Shown in pieces: positions 32,624 through 39,433 of a stretch of DNA of 39,433 nucleotides. A model generated the notes under the pieces. The model made no database searches and was not told the DNA's origin. It was given only the letters and a program-made list of their open reading frames with translations. The position numbers were made by a program, and so were the translations under genes. The stretch lies in NCBI GenBank assembly GCA_903921205.1, contig CAIXPF010000190.1, positions 1 to 39,433 on the forward strand. Reading direction: 5' to 3'. This DNA is from an uncultured Acidimicrobiia bacterium (GTDB lineage Bacteria; Actinomycetota; Acidimicrobiia; Acidimicrobiales; CAIXPF01). Position 1 is the first letter of the stretch; every line of letters starts with the position of its first letter.

Positions 32624-33502
32624 ATGCCGAGCGCCGCTGCCAACGGGATCGAGATCTGCTACGAGACCTTCGGGGATCCGTCGAACCCCACCGTCCTGCT
32701 CATCAACGGGCTGGGCAGCCAGCTGCTCGGCTGGGACGAGGGCTTCTGCCGTCGTCTCGCCGGTCGCGGCCACCACGTGGTCCGCTTCGACAACCGCGAC
32801 GTCGGTTTGAGCACCTGGTTCGACGACGTGGCCTTCGACTTCGCCGCCGGGTTCGCGGCGTTCCGCAACCGTGAGCCGGTGCCGGCGCCCTACACCCTGT
32901 CGGACATGGCCGCCGACGCCGTCGGGTTGTTGGACCATCTCGGCGTGCAGCAGGCCCATGTGGCCGGCATGTCGATGGGCGGCATGATCGCCCAGACGCT
33001 GGCCATCGACCATCCGGCCCGGGTGGCGTCGCTGTGCTCGATCATGTCGAGCACCGGCGAGCGTGAGGTCGGCAAGCCGACGCCGGAGGCCAACGCCGCG
33101 CTGCTGGCCAAGCCGCCGCGCAGCCGCGAGGACGCCGTCGAGCTGGCCATCGCCAACGCCCGGGTGATCGGCAGCCCGCCGCACGTCGATCCCGAGCGGG
33201 TCGGTGCCGTCGCCGGCGCGGCCTACGACCGGGCGTTCCACCCGATCGCCTCCGCCCGGCAGTTGCTGGCGGTGTGGCAGTCGGGGTCGCGGCTCGAGGG
33301 GCTGCAGGCCCTGCAGGTGCCCACCCTGGTGATCCACGGCCGCTGCGATCCGTTGATCCAGCTCGACGGTGGCCTGCGCACCGCCGAGGTCGTTCCCGGT
33401 GCCGACCTGCTGGTGCTCGGCGACATGGGCCACGACCTCGCCCCGCCGCTGTGGGACCGGGTGGTCGACGCCCTGAGCGGGCTGGTGGCCCGGGCCGGCT
33501 GA
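32624..33502 (+). CDS. Alpha/beta hydrolase
   Basis: This 292-residue protein is a classical alpha/beta hydrolase: oxyanion region VLLINGLGSQLLGWDEGF, RFDNRDVGLSTWF, nucleophile elbow VAGMSMGGMIAQ with Ser117, Asp242 in VIHGRCDPLIQ, and His270 in LGDMGHDLAP. The subgroup (GMSMGGMIAQ with RFDNRDVGLS) is common in actinobacteria and includes esterases and aclacinomycin-methylesterase-like proteins. Substrate is unknown. The leaderless box supports the ATG at 32624. The next gene, an F420 oxidoreductase, follows after 74 nt and has its own ribosome site, so the two may be co-transcribed. Confidence 0.88.
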   Translation: MPSAAANGIEICYETFGDPSNPTVLLINGLGSQLLGWDEGFCRRLAGRGHHVVRFDNRDVGLSTWFDDVAFDFAAGFAAFRNREPVPAPYTLSDMAADAVGLLDHLGVQQAHVAGMSMGGMIAQTLAIDHPARVASLCSIMSSTGEREVGKPTPEANAALLAKPPRSREDAVELAIANARVIGSPPHVDPERVGAVAGAAYDRAFHPIASARQLLAVWQSGSRLEGLQALQVPTLVIHGRCDPLIQLDGGLRTAEVVPGADLLVLGDMGHDLAPPLWDRVVDALSGLVARAG

Positions 33503-33576
33503 CCCGTACCGGCAGGTCTGCCCGGGGCCGGACGTGCGATGCTCTGGCCCGTCCGTGCGAAGAACCGGGGGAAGCC

Positions 33577-34497
33577 ATGCGCGATCAGTCCGAGGCAATC
33601 GAGTTCGGGGTCTCGATGCGGTTGTTGAAGGAGGTGGTGGCCGAGGCACAGCTCGTCGAGTCGCTCGGCTACGACTACCTCCTCACCGGTGAGCACATCA
33701 GCTTCCACGGACCGACCCCGAACACCCTGATCTCGCTGTCGGCGGCCGCTGCGGTGACCGAGCGCATCAAGCTGCTCAGCGGCATCGTGCTGGTGCCGTT
33801 GTACCCGCCGGCTCTGTTGGCCAAGCTCATCGCCACGCTCGACACCATCAGCCACGGCCGCTACTGCTTCGGCATCGGGATCGGCGGCGAGAACCCCCGG
33901 GAGTTCGACGCCGTCGGGGTGCCGGTCAAGGAGCGCGGTGCCCGCACCAACGAGGCACTCGAGCTCATCGACCGGCTGCTCACCGAGGACAAGGTGAGCT
34001 TCGAGGGCCGGTTCAGCTCGATGTCGAACATCACCATCGCCCCGCGGTCCAAGCAACGGCCGCCGTTCTGGGTGTCGGGCCGCAAGGAGCCGGCGATGCG
34101 CCGGGCGGCGCGGTACGGCGATGCCTGGCTGCCCTACATGTACACCCCGGAGATGTTGGCGGACTCGATGACCAAGATCGCCGCGTTCACCGAGGAGGAG
34201 GGTCGTGCGCCCGGCTCGGTGCGGGGCGCGGCGTTCGCCTTCACCTGCGTCCACGAGGACCGTGACACCGCCCTGGCGATGTGCAACAAGGTGCTGTCGA
34301 CCACCTACAACCAGGATTTCACCGACCTCGTGGCCAAGTACGCCATCGCCGGGTCGCCCGAGGAGTGCAAGGCCCGGATCCAGGAGTACGTCGACGCCGG
34401 GGCCCGCACGGTGGTCTTCGCCCAGGGCTGCCCCTCCGGCTACATCGACCAGAACGTCCGGCTGCTCGCCGAGGAGGTCATGCCGGCGTTCCGGTGA
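33577..34497 (+). CDS. F420-dependent LLM-class oxidoreductase
   Basis: This 306-residue luciferase-like protein contains IEFGVSMRLLKEVVAEAQLV, GYDYLLTGEHISFHGPTPN, IKLLSGIVLVPLYPPALLAK, HGRYCFGIGIGGENPREFDA and KQRPPFWVSGRKEPAMRRAA. GIGGENPREFDAVGVP is typical of F420-dependent enzymes of this clade. GGGGGAA lies 4-5 nt before the ATG. The stop TGA at 34495 overlaps a possible GTG start of the methyltransferase frame, but the better methyltransferase start is about 100 nt further on. This is the third LLM-class gene in the window. Confidence 0.88.
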   Translation: MRDQSEAIEFGVSMRLLKEVVAEAQLVESLGYDYLLTGEHISFHGPTPNTLISLSAAAAVTERIKLLSGIVLVPLYPPALLAKLIATLDTISHGRYCFGIGIGGENPREFDAVGVPVKERGARTNEALELIDRLLTEDKVSFEGRFSSMSNITIAPRSKQRPPFWVSGRKEPAMRRAARYGDAWLPYMYTPEMLADSMTKIAAFTEEEGRAPGSVRGAAFAFTCVHEDRDTALAMCNKVLSTTYNQDFTDLVAKYAIAGSPEECKARIQEYVDAGARTVVFAQGCPSGYIDQNVRLLAEEVMPAFR

Positions 34498-34550
34498 CGG
34501 CTGTCCTGCGGGGAGGGTTTCGCGACGACGCCGATACGCTGAGCAACAGG

Positions 34551-34571
34551 TACGGTCCGCCCCGGACCGTA
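34551..34571. promoter_or_regulatory. Perfect 9-bp inverted repeat before the methyltransferase
   Basis: TACGGTCCG-CCC-CGGACCGTA is exact in both arms and is followed by another ACGGTCCGG (34572-34580). It lies 25 nt before the methyltransferase start. It contains a TACGGT that could be the -10 box, so it reads more like an operator than a terminator. Confidence 0.55.
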
Positions 34572-34595
34572 ACGGTCCGGCCCGGAGTTCGACCG

Positions 34596-36170
34596 ATGCT
34601 GCCGCTCGAGGGCGAGGGGTACGTCACCGATGTGGCGTACACCGCCGGCTTCTATCCAAACCTGTCGCCCCTGGCGATCGGCTACGTCGCAGCCCTCAAC
34701 GGGCTGCGCCCGCCCGATCTCAGCGGTCCGTTCCGGTATCTCGAGCTGGGCTGCGGCTTCGGGCGAACGCTCACCACCCTGGCGGCGGCCAACCCGTTGG
34801 GCGAGTTCGTCGCGGTCGATCTCAACCCGGTGCACACCGAGGCGATCGACCGGATCGTGGCTGCCGGCGGCCTGACCAACGTGCGGGTCGTCACCGCCGA
34901 CTTCGCCCATCTGCCCGAGGACCTCGGCACGTTCGACTTCATCACCCTGCACGGGGTGCTGAGCTGGGTGTCGGCCGGCGTGCGCCAGCAGGTCGCGGAC
35001 ATCGCCCGGACCCGGCTCGCTCCGGGGGGCCTGCTGCTCGCCAGCTACAACACCCAGCCCGGCTGGTCCCATCTGCAGCCGATCCGCGCCATCCTGCGTC
35101 AGTACGCCGCGCTGCTCGAGGGCGACAGCCTGCAACGCATGGACAAGGCGGTCGGCTACCTGGTCTACCTCCGGGACCAGCACGCCCGGTACTTCACCGA
35201 GAACCCCGCGGCCGCGGCATACGTCGAGAAGCTGACGACGATGGACCGGCGCTACCTGGTGCACGAGTACCTGCACGACCACTGGAGCCCGTTCTACTTC
35301 GGTGACATCGCCGAGCTGTTCGGCGGGGCCGACCTGGGCTTCGTCGGGAGCCTGCCGGTGCTCACCAACTTCTGGGACCTGTGCGTGGCGCCCGAGTTCT
35401 ACGACCTGTTCCGCGACAGCAACGACCGCATCGTGCTCGAGACCCACAAGGACTTCTGCGCCAACACGATGTTCCGTTGGGACATCTACACCCGGCAGCC
35501 GCAGCGGCTCGACGGCCCGCAGGACCGGCTCGGGCTTCCCGGCGCACCCCAGTTCGGGCTGGTCAAGCAGGACACCGAGCTGCCGTGGACCGCCAATCTC
35601 GGCGTGGTGGTCTCGACCCTGGACGGCCCGCTCTACGCCTCGTTGGTCGAGCGCCTCCAGCTGGGCAGCGCCACGCTCGCCGAGCTGGTGCAGGACCTTG
35701 CGGTACGGCAGTTCGGCGCAGATGACGTGATCTCCGCGGTGGACACCGCGGTGGCGTTGAGCATGGTCGAGCCGGTCGGTGGCCCCATGGCGCCCAAGGG
35801 CTCGGTGCGGACCAAGGGTGGGCACGCGGTGCGCCGGCTCGACGTGCCGTCGGCCTACAACCGGGCCGTGCTCGATGCCGGGTACCTGGGCGGCGAGTCG
35901 CTGGCGCTGGCGTCGGAGGTGACCCGGAGCGGTCAGGTGGTCGGTGACATCGACGGGGCGATCATCCACGAGCTGTTGAACCGGGGTGAGTCGGGGCTGG
36001 TGAAGCGGATCGACGCGGCCCTGGTGGCCCGTGGCCGGACCCTGTTCAAGGAGGGCGAGCCGATCGCCGACTCGCCGACCCGGCAGGGCGTGATCTCGGA
36101 GCTGTACGACACGTTCCGCAGCTCCACGCTGCCGGAGTTGATCCGCCAGGGGATCGTCACCAGGGACTGA
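34596..36170 (+). CDS. SAM methyltransferase with methyltransferase regulatory domain
   Basis: This 524-residue protein has the class I SAM-binding motif FRYLELGCGFGRTLT (47-61), acidic residue Asp75 in EFVAVDLNP, and VTADFAHLPED and FITLHGVLSW as motifs II-III. A segment from about 200 (NPAAAAYVEKL, YLVHEYLHDHWSPFYFGDIAELF) matches the methyltransferase regulatory domain that follows such domains in bacterial proteins. The C-terminal 200 residues are winged-helix-like and unassigned. The substrate is unknown; relatives are linked to envelope or secondary-metabolite genes. CGGAG lies 8 nt before ATG 34596. A GTG at 34494, overlapping the upstream stop, would add 34 residues encoded by the palindrome region and is disfavoured. 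Confidence 0.85.
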   Translation: MLPLEGEGYVTDVAYTAGFYPNLSPLAIGYVAALNGLRPPDLSGPFRYLELGCGFGRTLTTLAAANPLGEFVAVDLNPVHTEAIDRIVAAGGLTNVRVVTADFAHLPEDLGTFDFITLHGVLSWVSAGVRQQVADIARTRLAPGGLLLASYNTQPGWSHLQPIRAILRQYAALLEGDSLQRMDKAVGYLVYLRDQHARYFTENPAAAAYVEKLTTMDRRYLVHEYLHDHWSPFYFGDIAELFGGADLGFVGSLPVLTNFWDLCVAPEFYDLFRDSNDRIVLETHKDFCANTMFRWDIYTRQPQRLDGPQDRLGLPGAPQFGLVKQDTELPWTANLGVVVSTLDGPLYASLVERLQLGSATLAELVQDLAVRQFGADDVISAVDTAVALSMVEPVGGPMAPKGSVRTKGGHAVRRLDVPSAYNRAVLDAGYLGGESLALASEVTRSGQVVGDIDGAIIHELLNRGESGLVKRIDAALVARGRTLFKEGEPIADSPTRQGVISELYDTFRSSTLPELIRQGIVTRD

Positions 36171-36386
36171 GCGAGGGTCGTCGCGCCGGAGCACGGCCGG
36201 ATGGTCGACCGCGCTCGGTGAGCGTCTGGCGCGATGCCGTGACCAGGACGTTTGTCTTGAGTCGCTTGGCCCTTTCCCCAATCGTGAGGATCGTGCGACA
36301 ACTGCTACGTCGGGTCGGTGCTGTCCGCCCGATCGTGGCGTGGACGTTCTGCGCCGGCATCCGACGAACGACGAGGTCGCACGAAC

Positions 36387-36899
36387 ATGGTGGGTTCCCG
36401 TATTGCTCTCCGCACCGTCCTGGCAGGCTTCGTGCTCGCCGTGATGGCGATGCTGCTCGGCTCGGCGGGTGCCGCTGCTGTGGCCCCCGCCGGCTATCCG
36501 CCGGCACCGAGCGCCGACCGGGGCGCGATCGTCGTGGACGGTGACACCATCACCGCCTGTGGTCCGGCGGGCGCCACCGATCCGGGCGCGCCCTACACCG
36601 TCGACGTCGACGGGGCGGTCGTCGCCTCCGGCAGCACCCTCGGTGACGGCAGCTACTGCGTGACCGCGAAGGTGCCCTCGGGTCTGGCTGCGGGCACCCA
36701 CCGCGCCACCTTCACCAGCACCAAGAACGGGACGTCGTTCACGCTGAGCACCTCGTTCCTGCGGGCCGGCGGTGCCGAGCTGCCCCGCACCGGTGCCGAC
36801 ACCGCCGGGACCGTGCGCCTGGCCATCGTGCTGGCCTCCGCCGGTGCGCTGCTGCTGGCCATGCTGACCGTGCGTCGCCGGAGCCAGAACAAGGCCTGA
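36387..36899 (+). CDS. LPxTG-type cell-wall-anchored surface protein
   Basis: This 170-residue protein is built for sortase anchoring. It has a signal peptide (basic start, hydrophobic 8-32, likely cut near AAAVA or APA), a short beta-rich extracellular part (about 45-125) with two Cys (58 and 91) that could form a disulfide, LPRTG at 132-136, a membrane helix at about 143-162, and the basic tail RRRSQNKA. The extracellular part DGAVVASGSTLGDGSYCVTA resembles a small Ig-like or adhesin fold; no enzyme motif is seen. No sortase gene is in the window. The ATG has GAGG about 10 nt upstream. The 216-nt upstream gap is less GC-rich and probably holds its promoter. An 18-bp terminator hairpin follows the gene. 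Confidence 0.87.
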   Translation: MVGSRIALRTVLAGFVLAVMAMLLGSAGAAAVAPAGYPPAPSADRGAIVVDGDTITACGPAGATDPGAPYTVDVDGAVVASGSTLGDGSYCVTAKVPSGLAAGTHRATFTSTKNGTSFTLSTSFLRAGGAELPRTGADTAGTVRLAIVLASAGALLLAMLTVRRRSQNKA

Positions 36900-36941
36900 T
36901 CCCGAACGTGACGGTCCGGCACCGATGCCGGGCCGGCCCGA

Positions 36942-36982
36942 CGCTGCGGCCCTGCGAGCTCCCCGCTCGCAGGGCCGCAGCG
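36942..36982 (+). terminator. 18-bp perfect terminator hairpin
   Basis: The arms 36942-36959 and 36965-36982 are perfectly complementary around the loop TCCCC. It starts 43 nt after the stop of the LPxTG gene. There is no T-tract, which is common in high-GC actinobacteria. It is the strongest hairpin in the window and should insulate the amidohydrolase gene downstream. Confidence 0.8.
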
Positions 36983-37087
36983 CGTCCGGCCCGGGTCGTC
37001 CTGCCGGTCCGGGGACGGCGCGGTACGCTCCCGTGCGAAGGCTGCGTCGGGATCCGTCTGCGCCGCCGTGCCGCTGGGGGATTCGTC

Positions 37088-38812
37088 ATGCACAAGCTCG
37101 TCATCCGCAACGCCTACCTGGTCGACGGCACCGGGGCCGCCGCCCGGACAGCCGACATCGCCATCGACGCCTCGGGCCTGGTGGCCGAGATCGGCACCGA
37201 CATCGGGCCCGGCATCGAGGAGCTCGACGCCGCCGGCCGTCTCGTCACCCCCGGCTGGGTCGACGTGCACACCCACTACGACGGCCAGGCCACGTGGGAT
37301 CCGGAGCTGTCGCCGTCGTCGTGGCACGGGGTGACCACCACCGTGTTCGGCAACTGCGGGGTCGGCTTCGCCCCGGCCCGGGCCGATCAGCGTGACTGGC
37401 TCATCCAGCTGATGGAGGGGGTCGAGGACATCCCCGGTGCCGCGTTGGCCGAGGGCATCGACTGGCAGTGGGAGACCTTCCCCGAATACCTCGACGCCCT
37501 GGCCCGTATGCCCCGGGTGATGGACATCGCCACCCAGGTCCCGCACGGTTCGGTTCGGGCCTACGTGATGGGCGAGCGCGGCGCCCGCAACGAGGCCGCC
37601 ACCGCCGAGGACCTCGTCCGGATGGCGGCGATCGTGGAGGAGGGCGTGCGGGCCGGTGCGCTGGGCTTCTCGTCGTCACGGACCAAGCTGCACCTCGCGC
37701 TCGACGGCGAGCCGGTGCCCGGCACCTTCGCCGGGGCCGACGAGATGATCGCCCTGGGCCGGGCGGTGGCCGCCGCCGGCGGTGGCGTGGTCGAGGTGGC
37801 CTCCGACATCGGTCTCGGCGGGCTCGAGGGCGACTTCGGTGCCGACATCGAGTGGATGCGCACCCTGGCTGCCGAGCACGGCCTGACCGTCACCTACGCC
37901 CTCACCCAGGCCGACCGTCATCCCGAGCAGTGGCGCGAGCTGCTGGAGCTGAGCTCGGCCCCCATCGCCGGGCCGGGCCGGGTGCTGGCCCAGGTCGCCG
38001 GCCGTCCCGGCGGGCTGCTGCTGGGCTGGGAGACGTCGCTGCACCCCTTCAAGATGCACCCGACCTACCTTCGCCTCGCCGACCTGCCGGTCGAGGCCCG
38101 TCTGGCGGAGCTGGCCAAGCCCGAGATCCGCGCCGCGATCCTGGCCGAGGAGACCGGCTTCACCGGCCGGTTCAACTACGACATCGCCCACGGCTTCCAC
38201 AAGATGTACCCGCTCGGTTCCGAGCCCGACTACGAGCCCGACGCCGAGCACTGCATCGAGGCGCTGGCCGCAGCGGCCGGGGTGAGTCCCTACGCCTACT
38301 GCTACGACGCCCTGTGCGCCGACGGTGGCCGGGGGCTGATCTACTTCCCGCTCACCGACTACTCGCAGCGTTCCCACAACCCGACCTTCGAGCGGCTGAA
38401 CCACCACGGTGCGTTCCTCAGCCTCAGCGACGGCGGGGCCCACTGCCGGCTGATCTGCGATGCGTCGACCCCGACCTACCTGCTCACCCACTGGACCCGC
38501 GACCGTGCCCGCGGCCCGAAGCTGCGCCTCGAGGACGCAGTGCGGCTGCAGACCCGCGACACCGCCGAGATCTACGGCCTGACCGATCGCGGCACCCTCG
38601 AGGTGGGCAAGAAGGGCGACCTGAACATCATCGACTACGACGCCCTGCGCCTCGAGGCCCCGAAGATGGTCTACGACCTGCCCACCGGTGCCCCGCGTCT
38701 GCTGCAGGAGGTGCACGGCTACGTGGCCACGGTGGTGTCCGGCGAGGTCACCTGGCGTGACGGCCGGCCGACCGGCGCACGGCCCGGGGTGTTGATCCGC
38801 GGTCGTCGCTGA
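37088..38812 (+). CDS. D-aminoacylase-like amidohydrolase
   Basis: This 574-residue metal-dependent amidohydrolase has the metal motif HTH (61-63) in GWVDVHTHYDGQATWDP, Cys90 in VFGNCGVGFAP, and Asp448 in LSDGGAH, all as in N-acyl-D-amino-acid deacylases. The usual His of the TH-x-R and HHK segments is not evident: the matching stretches are VVEVASDIG and YALTQADRHP. This subgroup may therefore bind one metal or use another substrate. GVEDIPGAALAEG, HPTYLRLADLPVE and DTAEIYGLTDRGTLEVGKKG identify the actinobacterial clade. GGGGGA lies 7 nt before ATG 37088, and TACGCT at 37024-37029 could be its -10. Confidence 0.87.
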   Translation: MHKLVIRNAYLVDGTGAAARTADIAIDASGLVAEIGTDIGPGIEELDAAGRLVTPGWVDVHTHYDGQATWDPELSPSSWHGVTTTVFGNCGVGFAPARADQRDWLIQLMEGVEDIPGAALAEGIDWQWETFPEYLDALARMPRVMDIATQVPHGSVRAYVMGERGARNEAATAEDLVRMAAIVEEGVRAGALGFSSSRTKLHLALDGEPVPGTFAGADEMIALGRAVAAAGGGVVEVASDIGLGGLEGDFGADIEWMRTLAAEHGLTVTYALTQADRHPEQWRELLELSSAPIAGPGRVLAQVAGRPGGLLLGWETSLHPFKMHPTYLRLADLPVEARLAELAKPEIRAAILAEETGFTGRFNYDIAHGFHKMYPLGSEPDYEPDAEHCIEALAAAAGVSPYAYCYDALCADGGRGLIYFPLTDYSQRSHNPTFERLNHHGAFLSLSDGGAHCRLICDASTPTYLLTHWTRDRARGPKLRLEDAVRLQTRDTAEIYGLTDRGTLEVGKKGDLNIIDYDALRLEAPKMVYDLPTGAPRLLQEVHGYVATVVSGEVTWRDGRPTGARPGVLIRGRR

Positions 38813-38832
38813 GCCGGGTCGTCGCCGACGCC

Positions 38833-39433
38833 GTGCCGTCGCGATCGTCGATCACCAGCACCCTCATCTGTGAGGGACACGAGCACACCATCACCTGGCG
38901 CGACGGGGCGGTGGTCCTCGACGACCACGACGATCCCGTCGGCGAGCTGGCACTGTGCGCGCTGGGTGCGACGTGGCCGTCGTGCATCGCGGTGCTGGCG
39001 GCGGTCCGGCGCCGTTTCGACCCGGTGGGCACCTGGCCGGTGTGGACCGGACCGTTGCCGCGGGCGTCGGGACCGGAGCTGATGCTCAAGGCCTGGCGCG
39101 ACCTGCAGGCGGCCCGGCCCTCGGCGGCGTCCGACGACGGCGCGCTCAGCGTCGAGGGCGCCGAGGACCGCTGGGCGATGACCACCCTGGGCCTGCTCGA
39201 ACCGGCCCTGCGTCGCCGGCTGGCGCTCGACGCGGTCATCGGCCGCTGTCGCCGTTCCGGCAGCGCCCCGGTGCAGCCGTTCGGGGTGGGCGGCACCCGC
39301 AGGGGGTTCAGCCGTCGCGACGGGCGGGGCCCGTTGGCGGAGTCGCTGCTGCTGGCATCGGTGGGGGCCCCGCCGGGGGCGGGACTGCGCTGGCTGCTCG
39401 AGGACGCCGGCGACCGCCGCGCCGCCCGCCTGC
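38833..39433 (+). CDS. Unrecognised protein, cut by right edge
   Basis: An open frame from GTG 38833 runs about 200 codons to the right edge without a stop. The translation looks coding (for example GEGAEDRWAM-like acidic and Trp residues and LLEPALRRRLALDAVIGRC), while the antisense frame is Ser/Arg-rich noise. I do not recognise a family. An early HTITWRDGAVVLDDHDDPVG and WPSCIAVLAAVRRRF suggest a compact beta then alpha start. No ribosome site is visible, so the start is uncertain. It follows the amidohydrolase gene by 20 nt and may share its transcript. Confidence 0.55.
   Translation, partial: MPSRSSITSTLICEGHEHTITWRDGAVVLDDHDDPVGELALCALGATWPSCIAVLAAVRRRFDPVGTWPVWTGPLPRASGPELMLKAWRDLQAARPSAASDDGALSVEGAEDRWAMTTLGLLEPALRRRLALDAVIGRCRRSGSAPVQPFGVGGTRRGFSRRDGRGPLAESLLLASVGAPPGAGLRWLLEDAGDRRAARL

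Noticed and set aside
33506-33521. CGTACC-GGCA-GGTCTG upstream of the third LLM gene
   Set aside because: Right half matches the operator consensus too poorly to count as a family member.
34440-36701. 753-codon minus-strand frame opposite the methyltransferase
   Set aside because: Antisense shadow of high GC3 codons; composition is unlike protein and it runs through the start of the LPxTG gene.

Overview
This is a high-GC (well above 65% by eye) chromosomal window from an actinobacterium. Three F420-type luciferase-like oxidoreductases, a DUF2889 protein, an LPxTG cell-wall protein and many leaderless genes with a TANNNT box 6-8 nt before the start codon all fit Actinomycetota. The mix of environmental catabolic genes resembles Acidimicrobiia, but no rRNA or tRNA gene is present, so the lineage is inference. 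I found no insertion sequence, phage gene or CRISPR array.

Layout. 1-2.7 kb: a secreted animal-type haem peroxidase, cut by the left edge, divergent from a cupin and a small unknown gene. 2.7-6.9 kb: a minus-strand run of DHH phosphoesterase, PhyH-type dioxygenase, acyl-CoA-dehydrogenase-like flavoprotein and F420 oxidoreductase. 7.1-14.8 kb: class II aldolase, NAD-dependent epimerase, small ABM-like protein, a 510-nt gap with large hairpins, SMP-30 lactonase, a stand-alone ketoacyl synthase, TauD-type dioxygenase, ribokinase and a VOC protein. 14.9-24.4 kb: four alpha/beta-fold hydrolases (one CocE-like), DUF2889, an MFS transporter, a ThuA-like protein, a second F420 oxidoreductase and an SDR. 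This reads as a carboxylic-ester or xenobiotic catabolic zone, and several gaps carry related 16-bp operator-like palindromes.

24.5-32.6 kb is the most unusual part. It holds an unrecognised protein of about 595 residues (frameshifted), a GT4 glycosyltransferase, a CelD/BioF2-type acyltransferase and an asymmetric heterodimeric ABC exporter. They form two divergent pairs whose intergenic regions share cis-elements: a minus-strand CGGAACGGGC block 30-31 nt upstream of the minus-strand start, and a 48-nt hairpin element on the plus-strand side. This suggests one co-regulated envelope or glycoconjugate module.

32.6-39.4 kb: a leaderless alpha/beta hydrolase, a third F420 oxidoreductase, a methyltransferase with a regulatory domain, an LPRTG-anchored surface protein followed by an 18-bp terminator stem, a D-aminoacylase-like amidohydrolase, and an unrecognised gene cut by the right edge.

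All family names come from motif reading alone; no database search was possible.
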